Positions 53,201 to 60,368 of a DNA stretch of 64,000 bases are shown piece by piece; position 1 is the first letter of the stretch, and each line of letters starts with the position of its first letter. This DNA is from CAZBRS01 sp964494475 (GTDB lineage Bacteria > Myxococcota_A > UBA9042 > CAZBRS01). The translations under genes were made by a program, and so were the position numbers. The notes under the pieces were generated by a model. It was not told the DNA's origin and did no database searches. It saw only the letters and a list, made by a program, of their open reading frames with translations. The stretch spans positions 1-64,000 of the forward strand of contig CAZBRS010000027.1 in NCBI GenBank assembly GCA_964494475.1, read 5' to 3'.

Positions 53201-53979
53201 TCCAGGCGTCGCTCGCCGACGTCGCGGGCGAGAACGTCATCCTGTCGTTCCGCTTCGACTCGCAGGACGGCGACGACAACGCCCACCCCGGCGTCTTCGT
53301 CGACAACGTCCGCATCACCTGGTACTGCGTCGAGCTCGAGTGCTTCAGCTCGTTCGAGTGCGACGACGCGAACGACGATGGCGACATCTGCACGCAGGAT
53401 CGCTGCGACAACAAGCAGTGCTTCTTCCAGCCCACGGGCGTCCTCGGGTGCTGCTATCCCCTCGATCACGCCGGCATCGACTTCGAAGGCACGAGCACCA
53501 CGCTCGAGACCTCCGGGGGCAGCGGCGCCGTCAAGTGGCAGGTCGTCGACAACGGGCGCGCGCACAACGGCACCAAGAGCCTGTACTTCGGCGACGTCGC
53601 GACCAAGACCTACGACAACCCGGGTCTCCCCGTCGCCGGCGACGCCTCGTGGGCCCTGCAGGTGCCGCCCGAGCCGGGCTACATGCTCGAGTGGTGGCAG
53701 TGGCTCGACCTCGCGACCGCCGATCTGGCGGTGTCGGTCAGCGACGTCTTCCGCGTGCACGTCTGGGACCCCGAGGTGCCGGGCGAGGTCGATGTCGTCT
53801 TCGAGAACAAGCCGAGCTACGGGCTCTACAAGCAGTGGGCCAAGCGCGGCGCCAGCCTCGACAAGTACGTGGGCAAGCAGGTCTGGGTCTTCTTCACCTT
53901 CGAATCGGGCGACGCCCAGAACAACGCGGCCGAGGGCATCTACCTCGACGACCTTCGCGTTTACAAGTCGTGCCCGTAA
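50260..53979 (+). CDS. large modular Cys-rich lipoprotein with four beta-sandwich repeats
   Basis: 1,239 aa; signal peptide with lipobox LAAC (Cys21). After an acidic linker (DVPVDVPDDKVEVEV) comes a Cys-rich region of about 250 residues (CEPACTGKECGPNGCGGTC; CDDNADCLGECASLGDCEEC). Then four modules of ~180-200 residues, each with the pattern W.V/YFG(D/N)...Y/L..L.FD.W...E and ending D(N/D)(I/V)..(V/K)..C; for example SLYFGDPLCHTYYSG, MYFGNPTHPC, LWFGNAETATYEN, LYFGDVATKTYDN. They look like MAM/lectin-type jelly rolls. Linkers carry CT.D.C..G.C repeats. Probably a surface adhesin or carbohydrate-binding protein; ligand unknown. Confidence 0.85.
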   Translation: MTTRLFSLVAVALLLSWLAACGGGGTSEEDTKPDTVEEVDVPVDVPDDKVEVEVCEPACTGKECGPNGCGGTCAPGCGADEECNSEGNCIAKGCDDNADCLGECASLGDCEECVCSNKKCITKDKAGCCEDDNDCDDDEACDTDANTCYKVCDGDNDCKDECGALTACEACVCGNDDQCEKETTPAPACCLTDGDCDADQECDDDHKCVAKPVVCSGAPDPAAACVGKCGNLTYCQSCGCNLDSGNCEKLTEYGEACCTNALEHCDDGNEATDDRCPEPGGKCQHPLKYGLCPNGIDQIFFQANFDQGSLAQFEIFYDNDDEDQIGWQLDAYESHSGAYSLYFGDPLCHTYYSGALGDDCLPLDPLEQDAKGVEARIQSEYVQLGSADDPCVYALTFWAKFEGEETWTGYEEQTFDQLKIFVKDGTFKDQVFASAIATENNSTEGDWKLFAADLTPYWGKTVRLVFEFDSIDGSKNFYFGAMLDDVVVRSVPGASQCISGGCPADGLVCTSDLCTTFSNSEGSNGVCAYFKDAHCEDCPTGLDSECNAGGSCELGDCVNKVCDYALDVPCCKNVLEGTVQKWDFDAGKGAWKVTDASATNVTWREAPGKGPDGTGAMYFGNPTHPCTANPGNYCPSYDNGEPVHANLESDTFILQDSPAYTLLTFDLWLSTEWDGTPLNEFDNFLKLDRLSVYVKTGPVLNEVWTSDLIAGSTYTLDQEGVLGHEFERVGVDISQFKGKAVSIVFAFDSGEYLENDFEGAYVDNISLVKACAEPCLVDADCFDGKPCTTESCQGGICDYQLHGQCCANQADCDDANECTVDTCQGGLCKHAYSTNPACCSPGQVSGSAYDFENGSLDAFTVDVPADSATAWHVTAMPETGSNALWFGNAETATYENVDAAGFPSAAVGAISFPSLKLPLGGLPVLEFDLYLDTEWAGAVGLWEIPGEGSEFDKLSVFANNVEIWNSFVYEVAGGAVFNRTIQASLADVAGENVILSFRFDSQDGDDNAHPGVFVDNVRITWYCVELECFSSFECDDANDDGDICTQDRCDNKQCFFQPTGVLGCCYPLDHAGIDFEGTSTTLETSGGSGAVKWQVVDNGRAHNGTKSLYFGDVATKTYDNPGLPVAGDASWALQVPPEPGYMLEWWQWLDLATADLAVSVSDVFRVHVWDPEVPGEVDVVFENKPSYGLYKQWAKRGASLDKYVGKQVWVFFTFESGDAQNNAAEGIYLDDLRVYKSCP

Positions 53980-53995
53980 GGATCACCAAGCGCGA

Positions 53996-54379
53996 ATGAA
54001 GCACGCCTCCGACGTCATCCTCTCCCGTGTTTCGGCCCTGATCGACGAGAAGAAGGGGCAAGAACTCCGCGTGCTCGACGCCTCGGGCGTGGTGGGCTAC
54101 GCCGACTGGATCGTGCTCGTCTCGGGCACGTCCGATCGCCACGTGGTCGCGCTGGCCGAGACCCTGCGCGTGGGGCTCCGCGAGCTCGGCGAGACCCCCC
54201 TCGAGGTCGAGGGGACCGAGTTCGGGCGCTGGGTCGTCCTCGACTACGGCGATCTGGTCATCCACGTGCTCCTCGACGCCGTGCGTGAGTACTACAACTT
54301 CGACACGCTCTGGGCCGACGCCAAGGTGTGGGCGCCCAAGGTTCCGCGCGCCACCTCACCCAAGCGCGCCAAGGTCTGA
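53996..54379 (+). CDS. rsfS: ribosomal silencing factor RsfS
   Basis: 127 aa from ATG at 53996. RsfS/Iojap binds ribosomal protein uL14 and blocks subunit joining under starvation. Seen: LDASGVVGYADWIVLVSGTSDRHVVALAET (core VSGTSDRHV), and GRWVVLDYGDLVIHVLLDAVREYYNFDTLWADA, the diagnostic DxGDxVIHxxxxxxRxYYxLExLW block. The neighbour rlmH follows within 6 nt, the conserved rsfS-rlmH arrangement. Confidence 0.95.
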   Translation: MKHASDVILSRVSALIDEKKGQELRVLDASGVVGYADWIVLVSGTSDRHVVALAETLRVGLRELGETPLEVEGTEFGRWVVLDYGDLVIHVLLDAVREYYNFDTLWADAKVWAPKVPRATSPKRAKV

Positions 54380-54385
54380 AGCCGC

Positions 54386-54811
54386 GTGGTCCGCATCCTC
54401 TTCGCCGGGCGCTCTCGGGCTCCCTTCCTGCAAGAGGGCCTCGATCAGTTCCTGCCGAGGCTCCGGCGCTATAGCATCGAGCTCGTCACCAACCCGCGCC
54501 CCGGGACCGCGAAGGACGAAGAGGCCTTCTTCCTGCGACATTTGAAGGCGGGGCGGACCCTGCTGGCGCTCGATCCGCGGGGGCGCGCCGTCGACTCCCC
54601 GGCGTTCGGCCAACTGCTCGAGGCCACGCGCAACCCCGACCTGCTGATCGGAGGGGCCGACGGGTTGCCTTCGGCCATCCTGGCGCGGTCCGCCGACCGC
54701 CTGTCGTTGTCGGCCCTCACGTTCAGCCACGAGCTCGCGTTGCTCGTGCTCGTCGAGCAGATCTACCGTGCCGAGACCCTGGCCTCCGGCCACCCGTACC
54801 ACCGAGCGTAG
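54386..54811 (+). CDS. rlmH: 23S rRNA (pseudouridine1915-N3)-methyltransferase RlmH
   Basis: 141 aa with a GTG start 6 nt after rsfS. SPOUT-class methyltransferase for position 1915 in helix 69. Seen: LDPRGRAVDSPAFGQLL, LIGGADGLPSAIL (knot glycine motif), LSLSALTFSHELALLVLVEQIYRAETLASGHPYHR with the diagnostic C-terminal YHR. Length is slightly shorter than typical at the N-terminus. Confidence 0.93.
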   Translation: MVRILFAGRSRAPFLQEGLDQFLPRLRRYSIELVTNPRPGTAKDEEAFFLRHLKAGRTLLALDPRGRAVDSPAFGQLLEATRNPDLLIGGADGLPSAILARSADRLSLSALTFSHELALLVLVEQIYRAETLASGHPYHRA

Positions 54812-54815
54812 GTGC

Positions 54816-55556
54816 ATGCGCGCGCCGTCCGTCCTCCGTCGTCTGCTGGAGCCGCTGGTCATGGGGCTGTACCCGGGGCGCTGCGCGGGGTGCGACCAGC
54901 CTCTTCCCTGGCGGGCCGACGACGAGGCCTTCTGCGAGGCGTGCGCGGGCCTGGTCGAGCGCCCAGACGGCGTCTGCCCTGCGTGCGGCCTGCCGTCGCC
55001 GCAGGGGGAGCCGTGCGCGGTCTGCCGGCTCGAGCCGCCCCCCTTCTTGACGCTCTCGGCCGCGTTCTGGTACCAGGGCCCGGCGCGGGCTGCCGTGCAG
55101 GCCTTCAAATTTCGCGGCCGCCTCCACCTCTACCGGCCGCTCTCGGCCGACCTGGAGTCGGTGCTCGAGGCGGCGTGGCGAGTCGACGTCGTGACGGCCG
55201 TGCCCATGACCGATCGAGCGCTGCGTCGGCGAGGCTACAACCCGGCCTGGCTGCTGGCGCTGGGGCTCACGCGCCGCGCCGGCCTGCCCGCGCCCGGCGC
55301 GTCCACGCTCGTGAAGGTGCGCGAGACGGCGGCGCAGCGCGGCCTGGCGGCGCCCGAACGGCACGAGAACGTGCGCCAGGCCTTTGCCGTCCGAGGTGGC
55401 TGTACCGGACGCGACGTGCTGCTGGTCGACGACGTGGTGACCACGGGCGCGACGGTGCGCGAGTGCGCGCGCGTGCTCCTCGAGGCCGGGGCACGCTCGG
55501 TGCGGGTCGTCGCGCTGGCGCGCACGCCCCTGGAGGACGATCGTCCCGACGCGTGA
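54816..55556 (+). CDS. comF: ComF-family phosphoribosyltransferase-like protein
   Basis: 246 aa from ATG at 54816, 4 nt after rlmH. N-terminal double zinc finger (GRCAGCDQPL; FCEACAGLV; VCPACGLPS; PCAVCRLE), then a type I PRTase fold: AVQAFKFRGRLHLYRPL, VTAVPMTDRALRRRGYNPAWLLA, and the PRPP loop VLLVDDVVTTGATVREC. ComF proteins support DNA uptake and recombination in competent bacteria; many carriers are not known to be competent. Confidence 0.92.
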   Translation: MRAPSVLRRLLEPLVMGLYPGRCAGCDQPLPWRADDEAFCEACAGLVERPDGVCPACGLPSPQGEPCAVCRLEPPPFLTLSAAFWYQGPARAAVQAFKFRGRLHLYRPLSADLESVLEAAWRVDVVTAVPMTDRALRRRGYNPAWLLALGLTRRAGLPAPGASTLVKVRETAAQRGLAAPERHENVRQAFAVRGGCTGRDVLLVDDVVTTGATVRECARVLLEAGARSVRVVALARTPLEDDRPDA

Positions 55557-55580
55557 AGAGGGCCCCGGGCAGCGAGTCGA

Positions 55581-56771
55581 TCAGACCACCAGACCCTGAG
55601 CGAAGCGGTACAGGCTCTCCAGGCTGTCGACATCGGCCGCCGACTCGTCGACCTCGAGCACGGCGTCGTGCTCGAGGTGGAACGCGTCGATGAGCCGGCG
55701 CTCGCGACGCGAGAGCGCTTCGTAGGCGCTCACGAGCCGCGGCACGCGGATCTGCAGGTCGTCGAGTTGCGACGTGGCCAGGCCCACGGCCGCCGGGTGC
55801 GTGGCCAACGCGGCGCCAATCTGAGCGCCGAGCTCGGCCAGGTGGTGGGCGTCGAAGCGGCTCGGGTGGATGCGGTTCACGACCACGCGCTCGATGCGTC
55901 GGCCCTCGCGGCCGAAGCGCTCCAGCACCAAGCGGGCCTCGGCCAGGGAGCGTTCGGTGGGCGCCGCGACGAGCAGGTAGCCGACGTCGGCGCTCTGCAG
56001 CACCTGATGGACCGCCCGGGCGCGCTCGGCGAGGGCCTCGAGCACGTCGGCGAAGAGCGCCAGGAAGCCGAAGAGCTCGACCAGGAACTCGCGACCGAGG
56101 AAGCGCTCGAGGCCCTTCAGCGTCAGTCGACCCACCTGCACGAGCGGCGACCACCCGTGCGCAGGGCCGTTCATGAGGCGCAGCGCCGGGCGCACCCCCG
56201 GAAAGTCGAGGAAGCCCGTCAGGCGTTGGGGCGCGGCCAGGAAGTCGAGCGTGTGGAACGCCGGCGGCGTGTCGAACACCACGCGATCGAAGCGCTGGTC
56301 GTGCAGCAGCGCGTCGAGGCGGGCCACGGCCATGAAGCTCTCGGCCCCGGCCAGCGAGGTGCTGAGCTTCTGGTAGTAGCGGTTCGAGAGCAGGCGTTCG
56401 GCCTTGCCGGGGTCGTCGACCAGATCTCGGACCAGGCCGTCGAACAGGCTGCGGGTATCGAGCACGCCCCCGAAGAGCGGCGCCGCGAAGTGAACGCCGA
56501 AGCGTTGTTCGAGGCGCTCGAGGGCCACGGGCTGCAGCTCGCCGGTCGCGCGCGAGAGCCTCAGCGCGTCGGCCAGCCTGCGGGCGGGGTCGAGGGTGAC
56601 CACCGCCGTGCGATGCCCCTGCTCGGCCAGGCGCAGGGCCACTGCCGCCGCGAACGTGGTCTTGCCCACGCCGCCGCTTCCCAGGACCATCCAGGCGCGG
56701 CGCCGATCGTCGGGGGGCAGCAGGCGATCAGTCGAGGGCGTCGGAGGAATGGTCGACCTCGTCATGGGCAT
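55581..56771 (-). CDS. ArsA-like anion-pump ATPase
   Basis: 396 aa. ATG at 56771 is the most likely start; others lie at 56765 (ATG) and 56774 (GTG). Deviant Walker A GSGGVGKTT at ~34, switch I/II region VVTLDPARRLADAL and FDTPPAFHTLDFL, with the C-terminal VVVNRIHPS element. Belongs to the SIMIBI ArsA/Get3 branch; GSGGVGKTTFAA..A...A..G.R.AVVTLDPA is diagnostic. No arsenic genes are nearby, and the myxobacterial ArsA-like proteins usually lack that link, so arsenite extrusion is unlikely. The start region overlaps the 3' end of pssA by 44 nt. Confidence 0.88.
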   Translation of the reverse strand: MPMTRSTIPPTPSTDRLLPPDDRRRAWMVLGSGGVGKTTFAAAVALRLAEQGHRTAVVTLDPARRLADALRLSRATGELQPVALERLEQRFGVHFAAPLFGGVLDTRSLFDGLVRDLVDDPGKAERLLSNRYYQKLSTSLAGAESFMAVARLDALLHDQRFDRVVFDTPPAFHTLDFLAAPQRLTGFLDFPGVRPALRLMNGPAHGWSPLVQVGRLTLKGLERFLGREFLVELFGFLALFADVLEALAERARAVHQVLQSADVGYLLVAAPTERSLAEARLVLERFGREGRRIERVVVNRIHPSRFDAHHLAELGAQIGAALATHPAAVGLATSQLDDLQIRVPRLVSAYEALSRRERRLIDAFHLEHDAVLEVDESAADVDSLESLYRFAQGLVV

Positions 56772-57501
56772 CACGTGGGTGGATTCTCCGGAGCAGCGTG
56801 TCGAACAGGCCGTAGGCCGTGAAAGCCGTGGCGGCCAGGAGCAGGGCCGGGAACGGCGTGACGAGCTTGACGCCGAGCACGAGCAGCGAGGCGCCGAGCA
56901 GCGCGAAGAGCACGCGCCGCCGCGACCAGCGTACCTTCTTGAACGACGGGTAGCGCACCGTGCTGACCATCAGGGCGGCCAGCGCCAGCATGAGCACGAT
57001 GTAGGTGCGGTCGGAGCGCAGGAAGGCCACGTGCGCGCGTTCGGACGAGAGCACCGAGAGCACGGCGATGGCGGCGGCGCCGGGGATGGGCATGCCCTCG
57101 AAGCCCCCGGCGGCGGCCTTCCGGGAGCGGGCGCTGGTCACGTTGAAGCGCGCGAGGCGGAGCACGCCGCAGATCGCGAAGACGGCTACCACGAACAGCC
57201 CGAGGTTGACCTGGCCGATGTGGAAGTCGTTGAGGGCGTATTCGTACACCAGGAAGGCGGGCGCCACCCCGAACGAGATGGCGTCGGCCAGGGAGTCCAG
57301 CTGGGCTCCGAAGTCGCTCTGGGTGCGCGTGAGCCGAGCCACCCGGCCGTCCATGCCGTCGAGGATGGCGGCGCCCAGGATGGCGATGCCGGCGGCGACG
57401 AAACGCCCGTCGAAGCTCCAGGCGATGGCCTGCAGCCCCAGGAAGACGCTGCCCAGCGTAAAGAGATTGGGCAGGATGTACTTGGCGTTCTGAATGTTCA
57501 T
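56728..57501 (-). CDS. pssA: CDP-diacylglycerol-serine O-phosphatidyltransferase
   Basis: 257 aa. Membrane enzyme making phosphatidylserine, the precursor of phosphatidylethanolamine. The CDP-alcohol phosphotransferase signature is complete: LDGMDGRVARLTRTQSDFGAQLDSLAD (DG..AR........G...D...D; shown in parts DGMDGRVAR and FGAQLDSLAD). Six or seven membrane helices follow, e.g. NLGLFVVAVFAICGVLRLARF. N-terminus ILPNLFTLGSVFLG is typical of the class. The gene's end overlaps the ArsA-like gene. Confidence 0.93.
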   Translation of the reverse strand: MNIQNAKYILPNLFTLGSVFLGLQAIAWSFDGRFVAAGIAILGAAILDGMDGRVARLTRTQSDFGAQLDSLADAISFGVAPAFLVYEYALNDFHIGQVNLGLFVVAVFAICGVLRLARFNVTSARSRKAAAGGFEGMPIPGAAAIAVLSVLSSERAHVAFLRSDRTYIVLMLALAALMVSTVRYPSFKKVRWSRRRVLFALLGASLLVLGVKLVTPFPALLLAATAFTAYGLFDTLLRRIHPRDAHDEVDHSSDALD

Positions 57502-57568
57502 TTCGTGACTCTACCCCTCAGCGTCGCGCGCGTCTATACTCCAACCGGTCCAGCCCACGGAGTCGCTG

Positions 57569-58540
57569 ATGTCGTCGACGATCCACCACCTCGACAACGG
57601 CGCGGGCTTCGAGCTCGCCCTGAAGCAGTGTCTGCCCGCACGAGCTCCCGACAGGGCGCGCCCTCCGCTCGTGATCGTGCCCGGCTACGGCATGAACGCC
57701 CACATCTTCGGCTACCATCCGGCCGGCGCCGACCAGTCGCTCGAGGCCACCTTGACCGGCCTCGGCTTCGAGGTGTGGTCCGTCAACCTGCGCGGGCAGG
57801 AGCCCTCGCGCCGGCGCGGAGGAGCGTGCCTGTACGGCTTTCGCGACATCGTGCGCGAAGACCTTGCGCGGGTGGTGCCGTTCGTGCTCGAGCACACCGC
57901 CACGGGTCACGACACGGTCACGCTGATCGGGTGCTCGCTGGGCGGCACCTACGTCTATGCGTACCTGGCCCTGTTCCCCGACGCCCCCGTCTCGGCCGTC
58001 GTGGCCCTGGGTGCGCCCCTGCGCTGGGTCGAGATTCACCCGGTGCTGGAGTCCGTCTTTCGCTGTCCGCGCGTCGTGGGCGCGATCCCGTTCCGCGGCA
58101 CGCGCACGCTGGCGCGCCTCGCCATTCCGCTGCTGCGACGCGTGCCGGCCCTCCTGCACCTCTACATGCACCCCGAGATGGTCGACCTGTCCGACCTCGA
58201 CGAGATCGTGCGCACGGTCGAGGACCCGAACCGGCAGTTGAACCGCGAGATCGCCGTGTGGATCAAGGCCCGCGACCTGGTCCTCGACGGCACCAACGTC
58301 TCCGAGGCCTTCGCCGGCGACCGGCGTCCGTTGCTCTGCGTGGTGGCCAACGCCGACGGGATCGTGCCGCCCGCCACCGCCATGTATCCGCGCGAGATCT
58401 CGTCGGCCGCGGTGCGCGACGTGCTGTGGGTGGGGACCGAGGAGAAGCGCTACGCGCACGCCGACCTGTACCTGGCCCACACCACGAAGGACGACTTCTT
58501 CCTGCCCCTCGGCGCGTGGCTGCTGGGGCTGCCAGTGTGA
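57569..58540 (+). CDS. alpha/beta hydrolase
   Basis: 323 aa, cytoplasmic. Alpha/beta-hydrolase fold: oxyanion segment VIVPGYGMNAHIFGY, VWSVNLRGQEPSR, nucleophile elbow LIGCSLGGTYVYA (Ser in G-C-S-L-G), acid in VVANADGIVPP and His in YAHADLYLAHTTKDDFF. The arrangement resembles PHA-synthase-like and lipase-like esterases of Deltaproteobacteria. Substrate unknown. TATACT at 57,535-57,540 could be its -10 box, though no good -35 is seen. Confidence 0.88.
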   Translation: MSSTIHHLDNGAGFELALKQCLPARAPDRARPPLVIVPGYGMNAHIFGYHPAGADQSLEATLTGLGFEVWSVNLRGQEPSRRRGGACLYGFRDIVREDLARVVPFVLEHTATGHDTVTLIGCSLGGTYVYAYLALFPDAPVSAVVALGAPLRWVEIHPVLESVFRCPRVVGAIPFRGTRTLARLAIPLLRRVPALLHLYMHPEMVDLSDLDEIVRTVEDPNRQLNREIAVWIKARDLVLDGTNVSEAFAGDRRPLLCVVANADGIVPPATAMYPREISSAAVRDVLWVGTEEKRYAHADLYLAHTTKDDFFLPLGAWLLGLPV

Positions 58541-58565
58541 CCCTGGGCACCCGCGAGGGGTGCCG

Positions 58566-60353
58566 CTACTTCGAGAAGACCAGCCAGCTGGTCATGCGAA
58601 TGACCGCGCCGCCCGAGGGGTAAGGCTGCCCGTTGTAGAGCCCCGCGTACGACAAGGTGGCGGTCTGGCCGGGCGTCACCTCGGTGGTCACGTCGAGCAC
58701 CTGCGGCGCCACCTCGCGGCCCGGGCACCAGCCGTTCCGGCCGAACCACCAGGTGCCGTACTGGTTGGGCACCGTGCCCCGGTCGACGTCGAGCATGCAC
58801 TGTACGCCGGTGCCCGCCTCGGGGTGCTCCAGCACGTGCGGGTGCCCGTTCACGGTGAACGTGTGCGTGGTCTCGCAGAACTCGGCGCAGTTCCCGGGTT
58901 GCACGCCGCCGTGACCCGTGATGACGGTCATCAACTCGGCCTTCGTGGCGTCGGCGGGCACGGGCACGTCGAGGGGCGCGAAGGCATCGTTGTACGCGGG
59001 CCCGAAGTCGGCCGTGCCCCAAAGGTAGCGGGTCTGGAACGGGCGCGCGGTCTTGCCACGGTTCGAGAGGCGCAGGCTGAGCGTCACTTCGTACTTCTGC
59101 GTCGTGTAGAACTGCAGGCGCCGGAGACCGCCGCCCTCGAAGAGCGGCAGCAGGCCGCTGAGGTCGTGTACCCAGCGCCCCTCCCGGTGGTAGGTCGTGA
59201 TCCAGTGCGCGATGTCGGCGTCGCACGACGTGGGGTCGTCACGGTCGCACAGGAAGAGGTTCACGTCGTAATCCCAGGCCGGGCACTCGCCGAACTCGCC
59301 CAGGCCGACGCAGTTCAGCGTCAGGTCCACCTCGAGGGAGTCGAAGCCGGCCAGGGTCGACGCGTCGGGCAACGTCACGTCGGCCGTGCCACGCTTCCCC
59401 GCCCACGCTTCGTCCTCGATCACGTGGTTCGCGAAGACCGGCACCACCGTGGCGTCTTCGGCCGACAGGGCAGCCTCGCGCGCGGCCTCGAACTCGTAGT
59501 GGCGGGCCTCGTTGGCCGCCATCGACAGGTTCGGCTCGAACCACCCCACGGTCGCGTTGTAGCGCTGGAAGTCGGCGTAGGAGCCTAGGTACCGCACGCG
59601 CTGGGAGCGGTCGATGCCCACGCCCCAGGCCGGGTTCGTGAAGTGTTGGCCCAACCAGCCCGGCAGGGCGGAGGCGGTCTCGGTCACGAAGTGCACGCGC
59701 TGCCTCCAGCGGGCCACGGCGGCCGCCGGCTTGCCCGCCAGGTACGCCTCGAACTGCCCCTCGACCAGGGCCAGCGCCGCGTTCACCTCGGGTACCGCGG
59801 CCGACGTGGGCACGAAGAACACGTGTGCGTTCGCCGGCAGGCGCGAGAGGAACCAGTCGACGTCGCGCTCCCAGAGCGCCTTCGGCCAGGGATCGCCGCT
59901 GTTCTGGCGCGGCTTGTCCTGGATGAACAGGTACGTCTCGCACCCCGTCCACTCGGTCGCCAGGTGCCAGGGGCCGGCCTTGGTCGCCACCGTGAAGTCG
60001 GCCGCCGTGGCGTAGAGCGTGGGGTCGTCGGGAGCGGTCGTGAGGGCGCGCTTCGGCAAGCCGAGCGTGGAGCAGACATCGTCCGGCGCCCCGGCCTCGG
60101 TCGTGACCTCCGGCTCGACGACCTCCGCGGAGCCGTCGGCGCCATCCCGCGTCGGATCCGGGTCCGGCGCCGCCCACTCCGGGCTCGGGTCGGCGGCTGC
60201 GGCCTCCGGGAGCGCGGCGTCCACGTCGGGGGGAGTGTCGGCGAGAGTCTCGGGCCGATCGGACGACGCGGCGTCGCCCTCTCCGGGTCCGGCGCCGCAG
60301 GCGACCTCCAGGCTGAGGAGGGCGACGATCAGGAGGGGGGCGCAACGTCGCAT
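58566..60353 (-). CDS. PNGase F-like lipoprotein
   Basis: 595 aa; ATG at 60353 with GGAGG upstream, signal peptide with lipobox EVAC. After an acidic linker and a ~250-residue unique domain (YLFIQDKPRQNSGDPWPKALW), the last ~290 residues match both jelly-roll domains of peptide-N-glycosidase F: ECPAWDYDVNLFL, ITTYHREGRWVHDLSG, FYTTQKYEVTLSLRL, GHGGVQPGNCAEFCETTHTFTVNG and FGRNGWCPGREV. PNGase F removes N-glycans from asparagine. By recalled alignment to the Elizabethkingia enzyme, the catalytic Asp60 and Glu206 equivalents are kept but Glu118 is Thr, so activity is uncertain. Confidence 0.85.
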   Translation of the reverse strand: MRRCAPLLIVALLSLEVACGAGPGEGDAASSDRPETLADTPPDVDAALPEAAAADPSPEWAAPDPDPTRDGADGSAEVVEPEVTTEAGAPDDVCSTLGLPKRALTTAPDDPTLYATAADFTVATKAGPWHLATEWTGCETYLFIQDKPRQNSGDPWPKALWERDVDWFLSRLPANAHVFFVPTSAAVPEVNAALALVEGQFEAYLAGKPAAAVARWRQRVHFVTETASALPGWLGQHFTNPAWGVGIDRSQRVRYLGSYADFQRYNATVGWFEPNLSMAANEARHYEFEAAREAALSAEDATVVPVFANHVIEDEAWAGKRGTADVTLPDASTLAGFDSLEVDLTLNCVGLGEFGECPAWDYDVNLFLCDRDDPTSCDADIAHWITTYHREGRWVHDLSGLLPLFEGGGLRRLQFYTTQKYEVTLSLRLSNRGKTARPFQTRYLWGTADFGPAYNDAFAPLDVPVPADATKAELMTVITGHGGVQPGNCAEFCETTHTFTVNGHPHVLEHPEAGTGVQCMLDVDRGTVPNQYGTWWFGRNGWCPGREVAPQVLDVTTEVTPGQTATLSYAGLYNGQPYPSGGAVIRMTSWLVFSK

Positions 60354-60368
60354 GAGGCCTCCGCTGGT

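Noticed and set aside
49822..53760. 1,312-aa minus-strand frame across the modular lipoprotein
   Set aside because: Low-complexity antisense shadow; the + strand frame has signal peptide, Cys motifs and a ribosome site, and the frame also crosses the tRNA gene.
55581..56771. True arsenite pump (arsA)
   Set aside because: No arsB, arsC, arsR or arsD near it, so only the ArsA-like fold is claimed.
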